Positions 1-7,324 of a stretch of 64,000 nucleotides of DNA are shown here, one piece after another; positions within the stretch are counted from its first letter, which is position 1, and each line of letters starts with the position of its first letter. A model generated the notes under the pieces. The model was given only the letters and a program-made list of their open reading frames with translations, was not told the DNA's origin and searched no databases. A program made the translations under genes and the position numbers. The DNA lies in NCBI RefSeq assembly GCF_043555875.1, contig NZ_JBIGHW010000008.1, positions 1-64,000 on the forward strand, in the 5' to 3' direction. The stretch is from Pelomonas margarita. GTDB taxonomy: Bacteria; Pseudomonadota; Gammaproteobacteria; Burkholderiales; Burkholderiaceae_C.

Positions 1-128
1 AGGCTGAGAAGTACCTGGTGCTTGCCACGCTCAACCTCGTGGAGTGCATCGCCTTCGTCGGATCGGTCTCAGCAGTCAGATAGCTTCGCGCCCCGAACTG
101 GTCAAGGTGGCGCGACTGGACGCTCACC

Positions 129-449
129 ATGTGGCTGTCGGCCGAGCCCATCGACATGCGTGCTGGCACCGAGCGACTGCTCGCCCGCGTCGTACAGGTA
201 TTCGGTGTCGCTCAGGCCCACCACGGCTACCTCTTCGCCAATGCGCGCGGCACGCGCATCAAGCTGCTCGTGCACGACGGTTTCGGCATCTGGTGCGCTG
301 CCCGGCGACTCAATGCCGGCCGCTTCGTGTGGCCGGTGACAGCCAACGTCACGCCCTCGCTGGCGCTCACACCGGCGCAGTTCGACGCGCTGGTGTTGGG
401 CCTGCCCTGGCAGCGCCTGCCCGAGCTGAGCGCCATCATGCGGGCCTGA
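129..449 (+). CDS. tnpB: IS66 family accessory protein TnpB (Orf2)
   Basis: A 106-residue protein with the IS66 Orf2 pattern: it opens W-L-S-A-E-P-x-D-M-R-A-G, has a central H-H-G-Y-L-F-A-N block and the K-L-L-V-H-D-G-x-G-I-W segment, then R-R-L-N-A-G-R-F-V-W. TnpB is required with TnpC for transposition of most IS66 elements, though its biochemical role is unclear. The frame is closed by a stop at 81-83, so the 129 ATG is the first usable start; homologues often carry several more residues before W-L, so the N-terminus may be slightly short. It lies 39 bp before tnpC, as expected for this family. No intact tnpA is visible upstream inside the window. Confidence 0.9.
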   Translation: MWLSAEPIDMRAGTERLLARVVQVFGVAQAHHGYLFANARGTRIKLLVHDGFGIWCAARRLNAGRFVWPVTANVTPSLALTPAQFDALVLGLPWQRLPELSAIMRA

Positions 450-488
450 GCAATGCGCGCACGTCGGCCGTGAATCGGTTGACAGTGC

Positions 489-2243
489 ATGTGCCGATCG
501 CTCCCATCGGCGAGCTCTGGCACGATGCCACGCATGCTTGGCATGCGTGGTCTCCCTCCCAACAGTCCTCAGGGCCTCTCGCCCGAGGTCGCCGCGCTCA
601 TCGCTCAGCTGCAGCAGCAGGTGCAAGACCAGGCGCAGCAGCTGTCAGAGCATGACGAGACCCTCGCGGCGCGAGATATCGAACTCGCCCAGCGCGACGC
701 GCTGCTGCAGCGCAAGGACCGCGAGATCGCCCTGCGCGAGGCCAAGATCGAGAAGATCAACTTCGAGCTGGCCCGCTTGAAGCGCTGGACCTACGGGGCG
801 AAGTCCGAGGCCATGAACGCTGACCAGCGGCGTCTCTTCGAAGAAACCTTGGCCGAGGACGAAGCCGCGCTGCAGGCCCAGCTGGAGCAGCTGCGCCGTG
901 AAGCCGAGGCTGCTGCTGCCGCCGCGGCTGGCACCAAGCCCAAGGCGCCGCGCAAACCGCGTCGCCAGGCTCTGCCGGAGCACCTGCGTCGCGTCGAGCA
1001 TCGCCATGAGCCCGACAGCACCGACTGCCAAGACCAGGACTGTGGACGGCCCATGAAGCGCATCGGTGAGGACGTCACTGAGCGGCTGGACATCGTGCCC
1101 GCCGAGTTCTTCGTTCACCGTCACATCTACGGCAAGTGGGCGTGCCGGCACTGCCAGGTCCTCAGGCAGGCGCCGAGCGTGCCGGAGATCGTCGAGAGCG
1201 GCATTGCGGCCAGCGGGCTGCTGGCGCACACGGCCATCAGCCGCTTCGTGGATCACGTGCCGTACTACCGGCAGGAGAGCATCAACGCGCGCTCTCGCGT
1301 GCACACCCCGCGCTCGACATTGGCGGCCGGGACGGGTCAGGTGGGCGCGGCGCTGGAGCCGCTGTACGAACTTCACAAGCGCTTCATCCTCGATTGCCGT
1401 GTCGTGCACGCCGACGAGACGCCGGTGGCCTTGTTGGACCCCGGAGCAGGCAAGACGCGCCGGGCCTACATGTGGGCCTACGCGCGAAGTTGGCACGACG
1501 CGGCGCCAGGCGTCATCTACGAGTTCTGTCGAGGACGCGGCGCTCAATACCCGGTCGCGTTCCTGAACGGCGACGAGAGGCTCGGCGAGCGACGATGGTC
1601 GGGAACGCTGCTCACCGACCGCTATGGCGCGTACGACACCGTCGTGGACCCGCAGCATTTCCCCGGGCGCATCAGCGCGGCATGCGCTGCCCACGCGCGC
1701 CGGAACTTCGAAGAGCTGACGAAAGACGGCACGAGCCCCGTGGGGCTGGACGCGCTGCGCAGGTTCGCTCGCATCTACCAAGTCGAGGGGGAGCTCAAAG
1801 ACCTCAGCGACGACGAGCGCCGAGCTCAGCGACAGCGCCTGGCCAAGCCGTTATGGGACGAGCTGCGCCAGTGGCTGGAACTCGAGCGGCGCGTGGTTGC
1901 AGACGGCAGCGCGACGGCCAAGGCCATCAACTACACGCTGGGCCACTGGACCGCGCTCACGCACCACCTCGAGGACGGCGCCGTGGCGCTTGATAACAAC
2001 CACTTGGAACGGCAGATCAAACCGTGGGCCATGGGGCGCAAGGCATGGCAGTTCGTGGGCAGTGAACTCGCAGGCCAGCGCGCCGCCATCATCATGAGCC
2101 TGGTGCAGTCGGCGCGCCCGAACGGGCATGAGCCCTGGGCCTACCTGCGCGACGTGCTGGAGCGGCTGCCAACGCAGCTCAACGGCCGTCTCGAAGAGCT
2201 GCTGCCGCATCGGTGGCAACTCCGATCGAGCGTCGTCACATGA
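489..2243 (+). CDS. tnpC: IS66 family transposase TnpC (DDE)
   Basis: A 584-residue protein with all IS66 transposase parts. There is an N-terminal coiled coil rich in Q, R, E and L (about residues 35-100), the zinc-binding-like region with C-R-H-C near residue 218, and a catalytic core. The DDE residues sit in V-V-H-A-D-E-T-P-V, L-L-T-D-R-Y-G-A-Y-D and L-D-N-N-H-L-E-R-Q-I-K-P-W. Alternative starts at 525 and 543 are possible, since the coiled coil begins only after them. The ORF is uninterrupted and of full family length, so the element may still be active. Its stop overlaps the start of a small downstream ORF (ATGA). Confidence 0.93.
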   Translation: MCRSLPSASSGTMPRMLGMRGLPPNSPQGLSPEVAALIAQLQQQVQDQAQQLSEHDETLAARDIELAQRDALLQRKDREIALREAKIEKINFELARLKRWTYGAKSEAMNADQRRLFEETLAEDEAALQAQLEQLRREAEAAAAAAAGTKPKAPRKPRRQALPEHLRRVEHRHEPDSTDCQDQDCGRPMKRIGEDVTERLDIVPAEFFVHRHIYGKWACRHCQVLRQAPSVPEIVESGIAASGLLAHTAISRFVDHVPYYRQESINARSRVHTPRSTLAAGTGQVGAALEPLYELHKRFILDCRVVHADETPVALLDPGAGKTRRAYMWAYARSWHDAAPGVIYEFCRGRGAQYPVAFLNGDERLGERRWSGTLLTDRYGAYDTVVDPQHFPGRISAACAAHARRNFEELTKDGTSPVGLDALRRFARIYQVEGELKDLSDDERRAQRQRLAKPLWDELRQWLELERRVVADGSATAKAINYTLGHWTALTHHLEDGAVALDNNHLERQIKPWAMGRKAWQFVGSELAGQRAAIIMSLVQSARPNGHEPWAYLRDVLERLPTQLNGRLEELLPHRWQLRSSVVT

Positions 2244-2488
2244 ACAACCTCGAGATCTTGATCGAGGACGGTGGCGACGTCTCTATCGGCCCAGAGGATG
2301 GCTATCCCTTCGTTGCGATTGCGCGTGACGCCGAAAATGTCGTCGCCCTGCTCGTACGCGAAAAAGGTGAAGCGCTGACCGCGTTGCTGCGTCGTCTTGA
2401 TCGCGCCGTCGGCAAGTTCTTCGAGAACGGCGAGGTTGTTGACGAGGTCTACGACCTACCATTCACCACGCCCACTTCACCAAGGTGA
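2240..2488 (+). CDS. Small hypothetical protein coupled to the IS66 transposase
   Basis: An 82-residue acidic ORF beginning M-N-N-L-E-I-L-I-E-D-G-G. Its ATG overlaps the tnpC stop by four bases (ATGA), which suggests translational coupling. I do not recognise a characterised family. The even mix of hydrophobic and charged residues and the absence of internal stops look like a real protein. Its position makes it a passenger or accessory gene of the element. The start at 2240 is preferred over 2213 because the latter would run inside tnpC. Confidence 0.55.
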   Translation: MNNLEILIEDGGDVSIGPEDGYPFVAIARDAENVVALLVREKGEALTALLRRLDRAVGKFFENGEVVDEVYDLPFTTPTSPR

Positions 2489-2539
2489 GATAGCTAGCCG
2501 CTCAGTACCGATCTTCAAGATGGTCTGACCAGACGCTCA

Positions 2540-2575
2540 CGCCGACCGAAAACTGGGCTCAAAGTTCGGTCGGCG
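2540..2575. repeat. 11-bp perfect inverted repeat inside the hsdR remnant
   Basis: The arms CGCCGACCGAA (2540-2550) and TTCGGTCGGCG (2565-2575) are exactly complementary and enclose 14 nt. There is no following T tract on either strand. It lies near the right boundary of the IS66 element and at the start of the recognisable HsdR reading frame. It may be a remnant of an element end or a chance GC-rich dyad. Confidence 0.5.
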
Positions 2576-2687
2576 CCAACAGGTCAAGCGCATCCTGCGC
2601 AAGTACAAGTACCCGCCGGACATGCAGGACGCGGCGGTGGAGTTGGTGCTGCAGCAGGCGCAGGCGTTGGGGGAGAGCTGGTCATAG
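2562..2687 (+). pseudogene. C-terminal remnant of type I restriction endonuclease subunit HsdR
   Basis: The frame reads K-F-G-R-R-Q-Q-V-K-R-I-L-R-K-Y-K-Y-P-P-D-M-Q and continues to A-A-V-E-L-V-L-Q-Q-A-Q-A-L-G-E-S-W-S-stop. The V-K-R-I-L-R-K-Y-x-Y-P-P-D-x-Q block followed by a V-L-x-Q-A helix is the characteristic end of HsdR proteins carrying the DUF3387 domain. Only about 41 codons survive, and a TGA at 2526-2528 closes the frame upstream. The rest of the gene is replaced by the IS66 element or lost. No hsdM or hsdS is in view. This is too short for the usual ORF length cut-off. Confidence 0.7.
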
Positions 2688-2801
2688 CCAGTCAAAAACG
2701 CGGGCCATGTCCCAATGGTCGTTTCGCCGCACCATCAAAACGGCCAGGGCCACGCATGGGCCAAGTCTGGGCCACAGATGGGCCATGGAGCCAGAAACGA
2801 C

Positions 2802-2824
2802 AAAGCCCGCACTTGGCGGGCTTT
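2802..2824 (-). terminator. Probable intrinsic terminator of tRNA-fMet
   Basis: AAAGCCCGC (2802-2810) and GCGGGCTTT (2816-2824) form a 9-bp stem with a 5-nt loop. It lies 30 nt beyond the CCA end of the tRNA on the minus strand and is followed there by a T-rich but interrupted tail. A second weaker dyad, AAGTCC/GGACTT (2828-2844), lies between it and the tRNA. Confidence 0.6.
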
Positions 2825-2853
2825 GCTAAGTCCTTGTCGGACTTGGTATTTCT

Positions 2854-2930
<77 letters not shown>

Positions 2931-2942
2931 ACTGAAGCTGGC

Positions 2943-2972
2943 AGTATAGCGCACTTTTTGCGTCGCGCACAA
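2943..2972 (-). promoter_or_regulatory. Sigma-70 promoter of tRNA-fMet
   Basis: On the minus strand TTGTGC (2967-2972) and TATACT (2943-2948) are separated by 18 bp. The -10 box ends 13 bp before the tRNA 5' end, as expected for a stable RNA gene. Confidence 0.65.
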
Positions 2973-3111
2973 GAACTTCGAAAATACCTCAGACCATGCT
3001 CCGCTGTTGCGCCATCACAGGCCCTGACCCCTCCATGCCGCCACACCGCAGGCAGTCGTTCTGAATCTCAAACGCGTGATGCCGCAGCCCTGAAAAAAGT
3101 GACCGTCGCGC

Positions 3112-3192
3112 CCTACGACTCAAGAGAGCCCAGCCCGTCGCCGAGGCACTCAAGCAGTAGCTCGACGAGTACTGGCAGAAGGTCGCGCTGCT
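3112..3192 (+). pseudogene. Decayed fragment of a second IS66-like transposase
   Basis: The frame reads R-L-K-R-A-Q-P-V-A-E-A-L-K-Q-stop-L-D-E-Y-W-Q-K-V. It resembles the segment of IS66 TnpC just before the third catalytic region (in the intact copy, R-Q-R-L-A-K-P-L-W-D-E-L-R-Q-W-L-E), with the usual Trp codon changed to TAG. Only about 27 codons can be aligned by eye, so this is tentative. It ends exactly where the serine recombinase frame on the other strand breaks. Confidence 0.35.
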
Positions 3193-3594
3193 GCCTTGCA
3201 CCGCGCTCAGCGCCCAGGTGCTGCCGCGCGCGCTGGGCGTGCCCCGCTTGTTGAGCTGGTGGACGATGTGCTGCACGCTGTGCCCATCGACGAACTGCTC
3301 GAAGACCCAGCGCACCACCGCCGCTTCGGTCTCGTCGATGACCATGCGCCGGCTCTGCCCGTCCTCGGCGACGGCGCTCGTGCATCCGTAGACCCGGCCG
3401 CCAGCGTGGAAGCCGCGTTCGAACTGCCCGGCCAGGCCGCGATGCGTTCTCTCGCGGAGATCATCGAGATACAGCGCGTTCACCAGGCCACGCGCGATGC
3501 GCATGACCTTGCGGCCTTTGGTCTCGGTGTCGTAGCTATCGGCCGTGCCGATGAAGCGCACGCCGCGATGCTCCCCGTTCCCCTTGTAACTGCT
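3190..3594 (-). pseudogene. Truncated large serine recombinase (resolvase/invertase family)
   Basis: The minus strand encodes R-F-I-G-T-A-D-S-Y-D-T-E-T, then R-G-L-V-N-A-L-Y-L-D-D-L-R-E-R-T-H-R-G-L, the G-F-H-A-G-G segment, and N-K-R-G-T-P-S-A-R-G-S-T-W-A-L-S-A-V. This is the end of the resolvase catalytic domain plus the start of the recombinase domain of phage-integrase-like serine recombinases. The N-terminal part with the nucleophilic serine is absent, and the frame loses similarity at about 3190. It cannot encode a working enzyme. With the IS66 element and the HsdR scrap it marks a decayed mobile region beside the tRNA. The upper boundary is approximate. Confidence 0.75.
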
Positions 3595-3794
3595 GTCCGT
3601 GGCTCCCCGGCTTTGTCGTTTCTGTGCTTTGAGCCGATGGTCGTGTCGTCGCGGCTTTGGGTTCGATGGCTTGCTGCATCGGCTGCGCGGATACATCCAC
3701 ATCGTCTGCAGCATGGCTGCCGGGGCAGGCTCATGAAGTGCGCGTGGTCGGACAGCGCAGGCGCGAGACTCGTGGCGGCATCCGCGCGGGTTCG

Positions 3795-3859
3795 ATGCCT
3801 GGCGGGTATCGAACCCGTCCCAAGCAGTCTTGGACGTCCGCAGGGCCGCTCCCTAGGAT
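3795..3859 (+). promoter_or_regulatory. pcaIJFD-benE promoter with LysR-type (CatR/BenM-like) operator
   Basis: ATGC-N7-GTAT (3795-3809) is a near match to the ATAC-N7-GTAT site of CatM/BenM-type regulators. Twenty bases later comes TTGGAC (3830-3835), then 18 bp, then TAGGAT (3854-3859). The expected start point is near 3866, about 60 nt before the pcaI ATG. Every spacing equals that of the catB promoter. The rest of the 333-bp gap from 3595 contains nothing else I can identify. Confidence 0.7.
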
Positions 3860-3927
3860 GCCTGTCGATGTTGCGCCGGACGGGCGGTGCCTTGCACCGG
3901 CACGGCGCAGCGCCAGGAGACACAAGC

Positions 3928-4629
3928 ATGATCGACAAAAGGACGGCGTCCGCAGCGGCGGCACTGGCCGATGTGCGCGATGGCGCCACGGTGATGATCG
4001 GCGGCTTCGGCACCGCCGGCCTGCCCAATGAACTGACCGAGGCGCTCATCGACGGCGGCGCGCGCGATCTCGTCATCGTCAACAACAACGCGGGCAACGG
4101 TGACACCGGTCTGGCGGCACTACTGGCCGCCGGCCGCGTGCGCAAGATCATCTGCTCCTTCCCGCGACAGGCCGACAGCCATCATTTCGACGCGCTCTAC
4201 CGCGCTGGCCGCATCGAGCTGGAACTGGTGCCCCAGGGCAACCTGGCCGAGCGCATCCGCGCGGCGGGCGCCGGCATAGGCGGCTTCTTCACGCCCACCG
4301 GCTACGGCACGGTGCTGGCCGCAGGCAAGGAGACGCGCGAGATCGACGGCCGCATGTACGTGCTGGAGTCACCCATCAGGGCGGACGTCGCCCTCATTAA
4401 GGCCGAGCGCGGCGACCGCTGGGGCAACCTGAGCTACCGCATGACGGCCCGCAACTTCGGCCCCATCATGGCCATGGCGGCCACCACCACCATCGCCAGC
4501 GTCCACGAGATCGTCGAACTCGGCGCGTTGGACCCAGAGGCCATCGTCACGCCGGGCCTCTTCGTGCAGCGCCTGGTGCTCGTGCCGCGCGCCGCCACGC
4601 GCGCGGGCGGCTTCAAGCAGGCGGCCTGA
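3928..4629 (+). CDS. pcaI: 3-oxoadipate CoA-transferase subunit A
   Basis: The 233-residue alpha subunit of the succinyl-CoA:3-oxoadipate CoA-transferase, which activates beta-ketoadipate to its CoA ester in the cytosol. The family signature G-G-F-G-T-A-G-L-P-N-E-L is at residues 28-39, followed by V-N-N-N-A-G-N-G-D-T-G. The start at 3928 is preferred over longer upstream openings because AGGAGA lies 7 nt before it and the protein then has normal length. It is first in the pcaIJFD-benE operon and is followed after 10 nt by its partner subunit. The related ScoA/AtoD enzymes act on acetoacetate, but the pcaF, pcaD and cat/ben context supports the 3-oxoadipate role. Confidence 0.93.
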   Translation: MIDKRTASAAAALADVRDGATVMIGGFGTAGLPNELTEALIDGGARDLVIVNNNAGNGDTGLAALLAAGRVRKIICSFPRQADSHHFDALYRAGRIELELVPQGNLAERIRAAGAGIGGFFTPTGYGTVLAAGKETREIDGRMYVLESPIRADVALIKAERGDRWGNLSYRMTARNFGPIMAMAATTTIASVHEIVELGALDPEAIVTPGLFVQRLVLVPRAATRAGGFKQAA

Positions 4630-4639
4630 AGGAGATCCC

Positions 4640-5323
4640 ATGACTGAACTTCTGAACGGCGTGCGCCGATGGACGCGCGACGAGATGGCCGCCCGCGTGG
4701 CCGCCGACATCCCCGACGGCGCCGTCGTCAATCTCGGCATCGGCCTGCCCACGGCCGTGGCCAACCACCTGGGCGCTGGCAAGGAGGTGGTGCTGCACTC
4801 CGAGAACGGCGTCATCGGCATGGGCCCCGCGCCCGCAGCCGGCGAGGAGGACTACGACCTCATCAACGCCGGCAAGCAGCCCGTCACGCTGTTGCCGGGT
4901 GGCTGCTTCTTTCACCATGCCGACAGCTTCGCGATGATGCGCGGCGGTCACCTCGACTACTGTGTGCTCGGCGCCTTCCAGGTGTCAGCCGGCGGCGACC
5001 TCGCCAACTGGCACACCGGTGCGCCCGACGCTATTCCCGCCGTGGGCGGCGCGATGGACCTGGCCATCGGCGCCAAGAAGACCTTCGTGATGATGGACTA
5101 CCTCACCAAGGCCGGCGAGGCCAAGCTGGTGCCTGCTTGCACCTGCCCGCTTACCGGCATGGCGTGTGTGAGCCGCCTCTACAGCGACCTCGCGCTGATC
5201 GAAATCATGCCGCAGGGGCCGGTCGTCGTGGAACTCGCCCCGGGCCTCAGCCTGAGCGCGTTGCAAGCCCTGACCCCCGGCGTTCACCTGCTGGCCGCCC
5301 ACACGCTGACGGAAGCCGCATGA
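4640..5323 (+). CDS. pcaJ: 3-oxoadipate CoA-transferase subunit B
   Basis: The 227-residue beta subunit. The S-E-N-G-V-I-G-M-G-P motif (about residues 54-63) carries the glutamate that forms the covalent CoA thioester in class I CoA-transferases. The start has a strong AAGGAGA ribosome site 5-6 nt upstream. It pairs with the preceding pcaI product to form the active heteromer. Its stop overlaps the pcaF start by four bases (ATGA), pointing to coupled translation. Confidence 0.94.
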   Translation: MTELLNGVRRWTRDEMAARVAADIPDGAVVNLGIGLPTAVANHLGAGKEVVLHSENGVIGMGPAPAAGEEDYDLINAGKQPVTLLPGGCFFHHADSFAMMRGGHLDYCVLGAFQVSAGGDLANWHTGAPDAIPAVGGAMDLAIGAKKTFVMMDYLTKAGEAKLVPACTCPLTGMACVSRLYSDLALIEIMPQGPVVVELAPGLSLSALQALTPGVHLLAAHTLTEAA

Positions 5324-6525
5324 CCCGCCACGCCTACATTTGCGACGCCCTGCGCACGCCCTTCGGCCGCTACGGCGGCAGCCTCTCCGGTGTGCGCGCC
5401 GACGACCTCGGCGCCGTGCCGCTGCGCGCGCTGATGGCACGCCACCCGCAGCTGGACTGGGAAGTCGTGACCGATGTGATCTACGGCTGCGCCAACCAGG
5501 CCGGTGAAGACAACCGCAACGTGGCCCGCATGTCGGCTCTGCTGGCCGGCCTGCCCATGGCTGTGCCGGGCGCCACGGTCAACCGGCTGTGCGGTTCGGG
5601 CATGGATGCCGTGGGCAGCGCCGCCCGCGCCATCAAGAGCGGCGAGGCCGGCTTGATGATTGCCGGCGGCGTGGAGAGCATGAGCCGCGCCCCCTTCGTG
5701 ATGCCCAAGGCCGAGAGCGCCTTCAGCCGCGCCAACGCGGTGTACGACACCACCATCGGCTGGCGCTTCGTCAACAAGCTGATGAAAGCCCAGTACGGCG
5801 TGGACGCCATGCCCGAAACGGCCGAGAACGTGGCCACCGACTTCCGTATTGGCCGTGAAGACCAGGACCTGATGGCGCTCGCCTCACAACGCAAGGCCGT
5901 CGCGGCGCAGCAGGCCGGCGTGTTCGACAGCGAGATCACGCCCGTCAGCGTGCCGCAGAAGAAGGGTGACGCCCTGTTGGTGGCGAAGGACGAGCATCCA
6001 CGCGACACGTCTCTCGACACGCTGGCCAAGCTCAAACCCGTGGTGCGGCCAGACGGCACCGTCACCGCTGGCAATGCCTCCGGCGTGAACGACGGCGCCT
6101 GCGCGCTGCTGCTGGCCGACGAGGCCAGCGCCGCGCGCCACGGCCTCACGCCGCGCGCCCGCGTGGTGGCCATGGCCACGGCCGGTGTGGCGCCGCGCAT
6201 CATGGGCATCGGCCCGGCGCCGGCCACGCTGAAGGTGCTGGCCCAGGCGGGCCTCACGCTGGACCAGATGGACGTCATCGAGCTCAACGAGGCCTTCGCC
6301 GCGCAAGGCCTGGCCGTGCTGCGCCAGCTCGGCCTGCGCGATGACGACCCGCGTGTGAACCCCAACGGTGGCGCGATTGCGCTGGGTCATCCGCTCGGTG
6401 CCAGCGGCGCCCGGCTCGTGATGACGGCCGTGAACCAGCTGCAGCGCAGCAGCGGCCGCTACGCGCTGTGCACGATGTGCATCGGCGTGGGGCAGGGCAT
6501 TGCCGTCATCGTGGAGCGGGTGTGA
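5320..6525 (+). CDS. pcaF: 3-oxoadipyl-CoA thiolase
   Basis: A 401-residue thiolase that splits 3-oxoadipyl-CoA with CoA into succinyl-CoA and acetyl-CoA, the last step of the beta-ketoadipate route. The acylated cysteine is in N-R-L-C-G-S-G-M (about residue 90), the histidine in N-P-N-G-G-A-I-A-L-G-H-P-L-G, and the second active cysteine in T-M-C-I-G-V-G-Q-G near the C-terminus. The ATG at 5320 overlaps the pcaJ stop, and the longer frame upstream runs through pcaJ in the wrong frame. Neighbouring genes make the dicarboxylic substrate more likely than acetoacetyl-CoA. Confidence 0.94.
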   Translation: MTRHAYICDALRTPFGRYGGSLSGVRADDLGAVPLRALMARHPQLDWEVVTDVIYGCANQAGEDNRNVARMSALLAGLPMAVPGATVNRLCGSGMDAVGSAARAIKSGEAGLMIAGGVESMSRAPFVMPKAESAFSRANAVYDTTIGWRFVNKLMKAQYGVDAMPETAENVATDFRIGREDQDLMALASQRKAVAAQQAGVFDSEITPVSVPQKKGDALLVAKDEHPRDTSLDTLAKLKPVVRPDGTVTAGNASGVNDGACALLLADEASAARHGLTPRARVVAMATAGVAPRIMGIGPAPATLKVLAQAGLTLDQMDVIELNEAFAAQGLAVLRQLGLRDDDPRVNPNGGAIALGHPLGASGARLVMTAVNQLQRSSGRYALCTMCIGVGQGIAVIVERV

Positions 6526-7322
6526 GCAAGGCCGACCTGCATCACGATCTGCTGCTGCCCGCGGGCGGCACGCCGTCGGGCCTCACGCTCATGCTCAGCC
6601 ATGCGCTGGGCTGCGACCTGCGCATGTGGGACGACCTGAGCGCTCACCTGAGCGCCCAGGGCCACCGCGTGCTGCGCTACGACCAGCGCGGCCACGGCCG
6701 CAGCGCGGCGCCGCCCGGGCCGTACACGATGGCGATGCTGGCCGACGACGCGGCTGCGTTGATCGAACGCCTGGGCGTGGGCCCGGTGGTATGGGTGGGC
6801 CTCTCCATGGGCGGCATGGTGGGGCAGGAACTCGCGCTGCGCCACCCGCGCGCCGTGCGCGCCCTGGTGTTCGCGAACACGACCTCAGGCTATCCGCCCG
6901 AGGCCCAGGCCGGCTGGGCGCAGCGCATCGAGGGCATCCGCCAGGGCGGCCTGGAGGCGGTGGTGGATGGTGCCTTGCAGCGCTGGCTCCACCAGGGCTT
7001 CCGTACCGCGCACCCGGGCACCGTCGCGCTGTGGCGGGAACGCGTGTTGCGGTGCGACGCCGCCGGCTACATCGCCTGCTGCGAGGCGATCAGCCAGGTC
7101 GACACCACGCGGCGCCTGCCGGCCATCGGCGTGCCGGCGCTCGTCATCGCCGGTGAGCTGGACGCCGGCACGCCGCCCGCCATGGCCGAGCGCATCGCCG
7201 ATGCCATCCCGGGCGCGCTGCTCGTCGTGCTGCCGGGCGCTTCACACCTGAGCGTGCTGGAGCAGCAGGCCGCCTTCGCCACCGCGGTGGACACCTGGCT
7301 CGCCGGGCTGCCACGAGGCTGA
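6522..7322 (+). CDS. pcaD: 3-oxoadipate enol-lactonase
   Basis: A 266-residue alpha/beta hydrolase that opens beta-ketoadipate enol-lactone to beta-ketoadipate. The nucleophile elbow is G-L-S-M-G-G, the acid lies in G-E-L-D-A-G-T and the catalytic histidine in G-A-S-H-L-S. The start is a GTG at 6522 that overlaps the pcaF stop by four bases (GTGA); any ATG further up lies deep inside pcaF. Position between pcaF and benE, and the presence of every other pathway step nearby, make this the lactonase and not a generic esterase. Confidence 0.9.
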   Translation: MSKADLHHDLLLPAGGTPSGLTLMLSHALGCDLRMWDDLSAHLSAQGHRVLRYDQRGHGRSAAPPGPYTMAMLADDAAALIERLGVGPVVWVGLSMGGMVGQELALRHPRAVRALVFANTTSGYPPEAQAGWAQRIEGIRQGGLEAVVDGALQRWLHQGFRTAHPGTVALWRERVLRCDAAGYIACCEAISQVDTTRRLPAIGVPALVIAGELDAGTPPAMAERIADAIPGALLVVLPGASHLSVLEQQAAFATAVDTWLAGLPRG

Positions 7323-7324
7323 GT

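Noticed and set aside
3..83. Open frame at the window start ending in A-V-R-stop (E-K-Y-L-V-L-A-T-L-N-L-V-E-C)
   Set aside because: Only 26 codons to the window edge. It matches neither IS66 TnpA nor HsdR well enough by eye to name it; left unannotated.
645..1781. 378-codon minus-strand ORF opposite tnpC
   Set aside because: Shadow of the transposase gene in GC-rich DNA; no domain pattern and full overlap with a certain gene.
119..2540. GACGCTCAC repeated at 119-127 and 2532-2540 as a possible IS66 target duplication
   Set aside because: Nine bases by chance is plausible, IS66 duplications are 8 bp, and the left copy abuts tnpB where the element's own upstream region should be.
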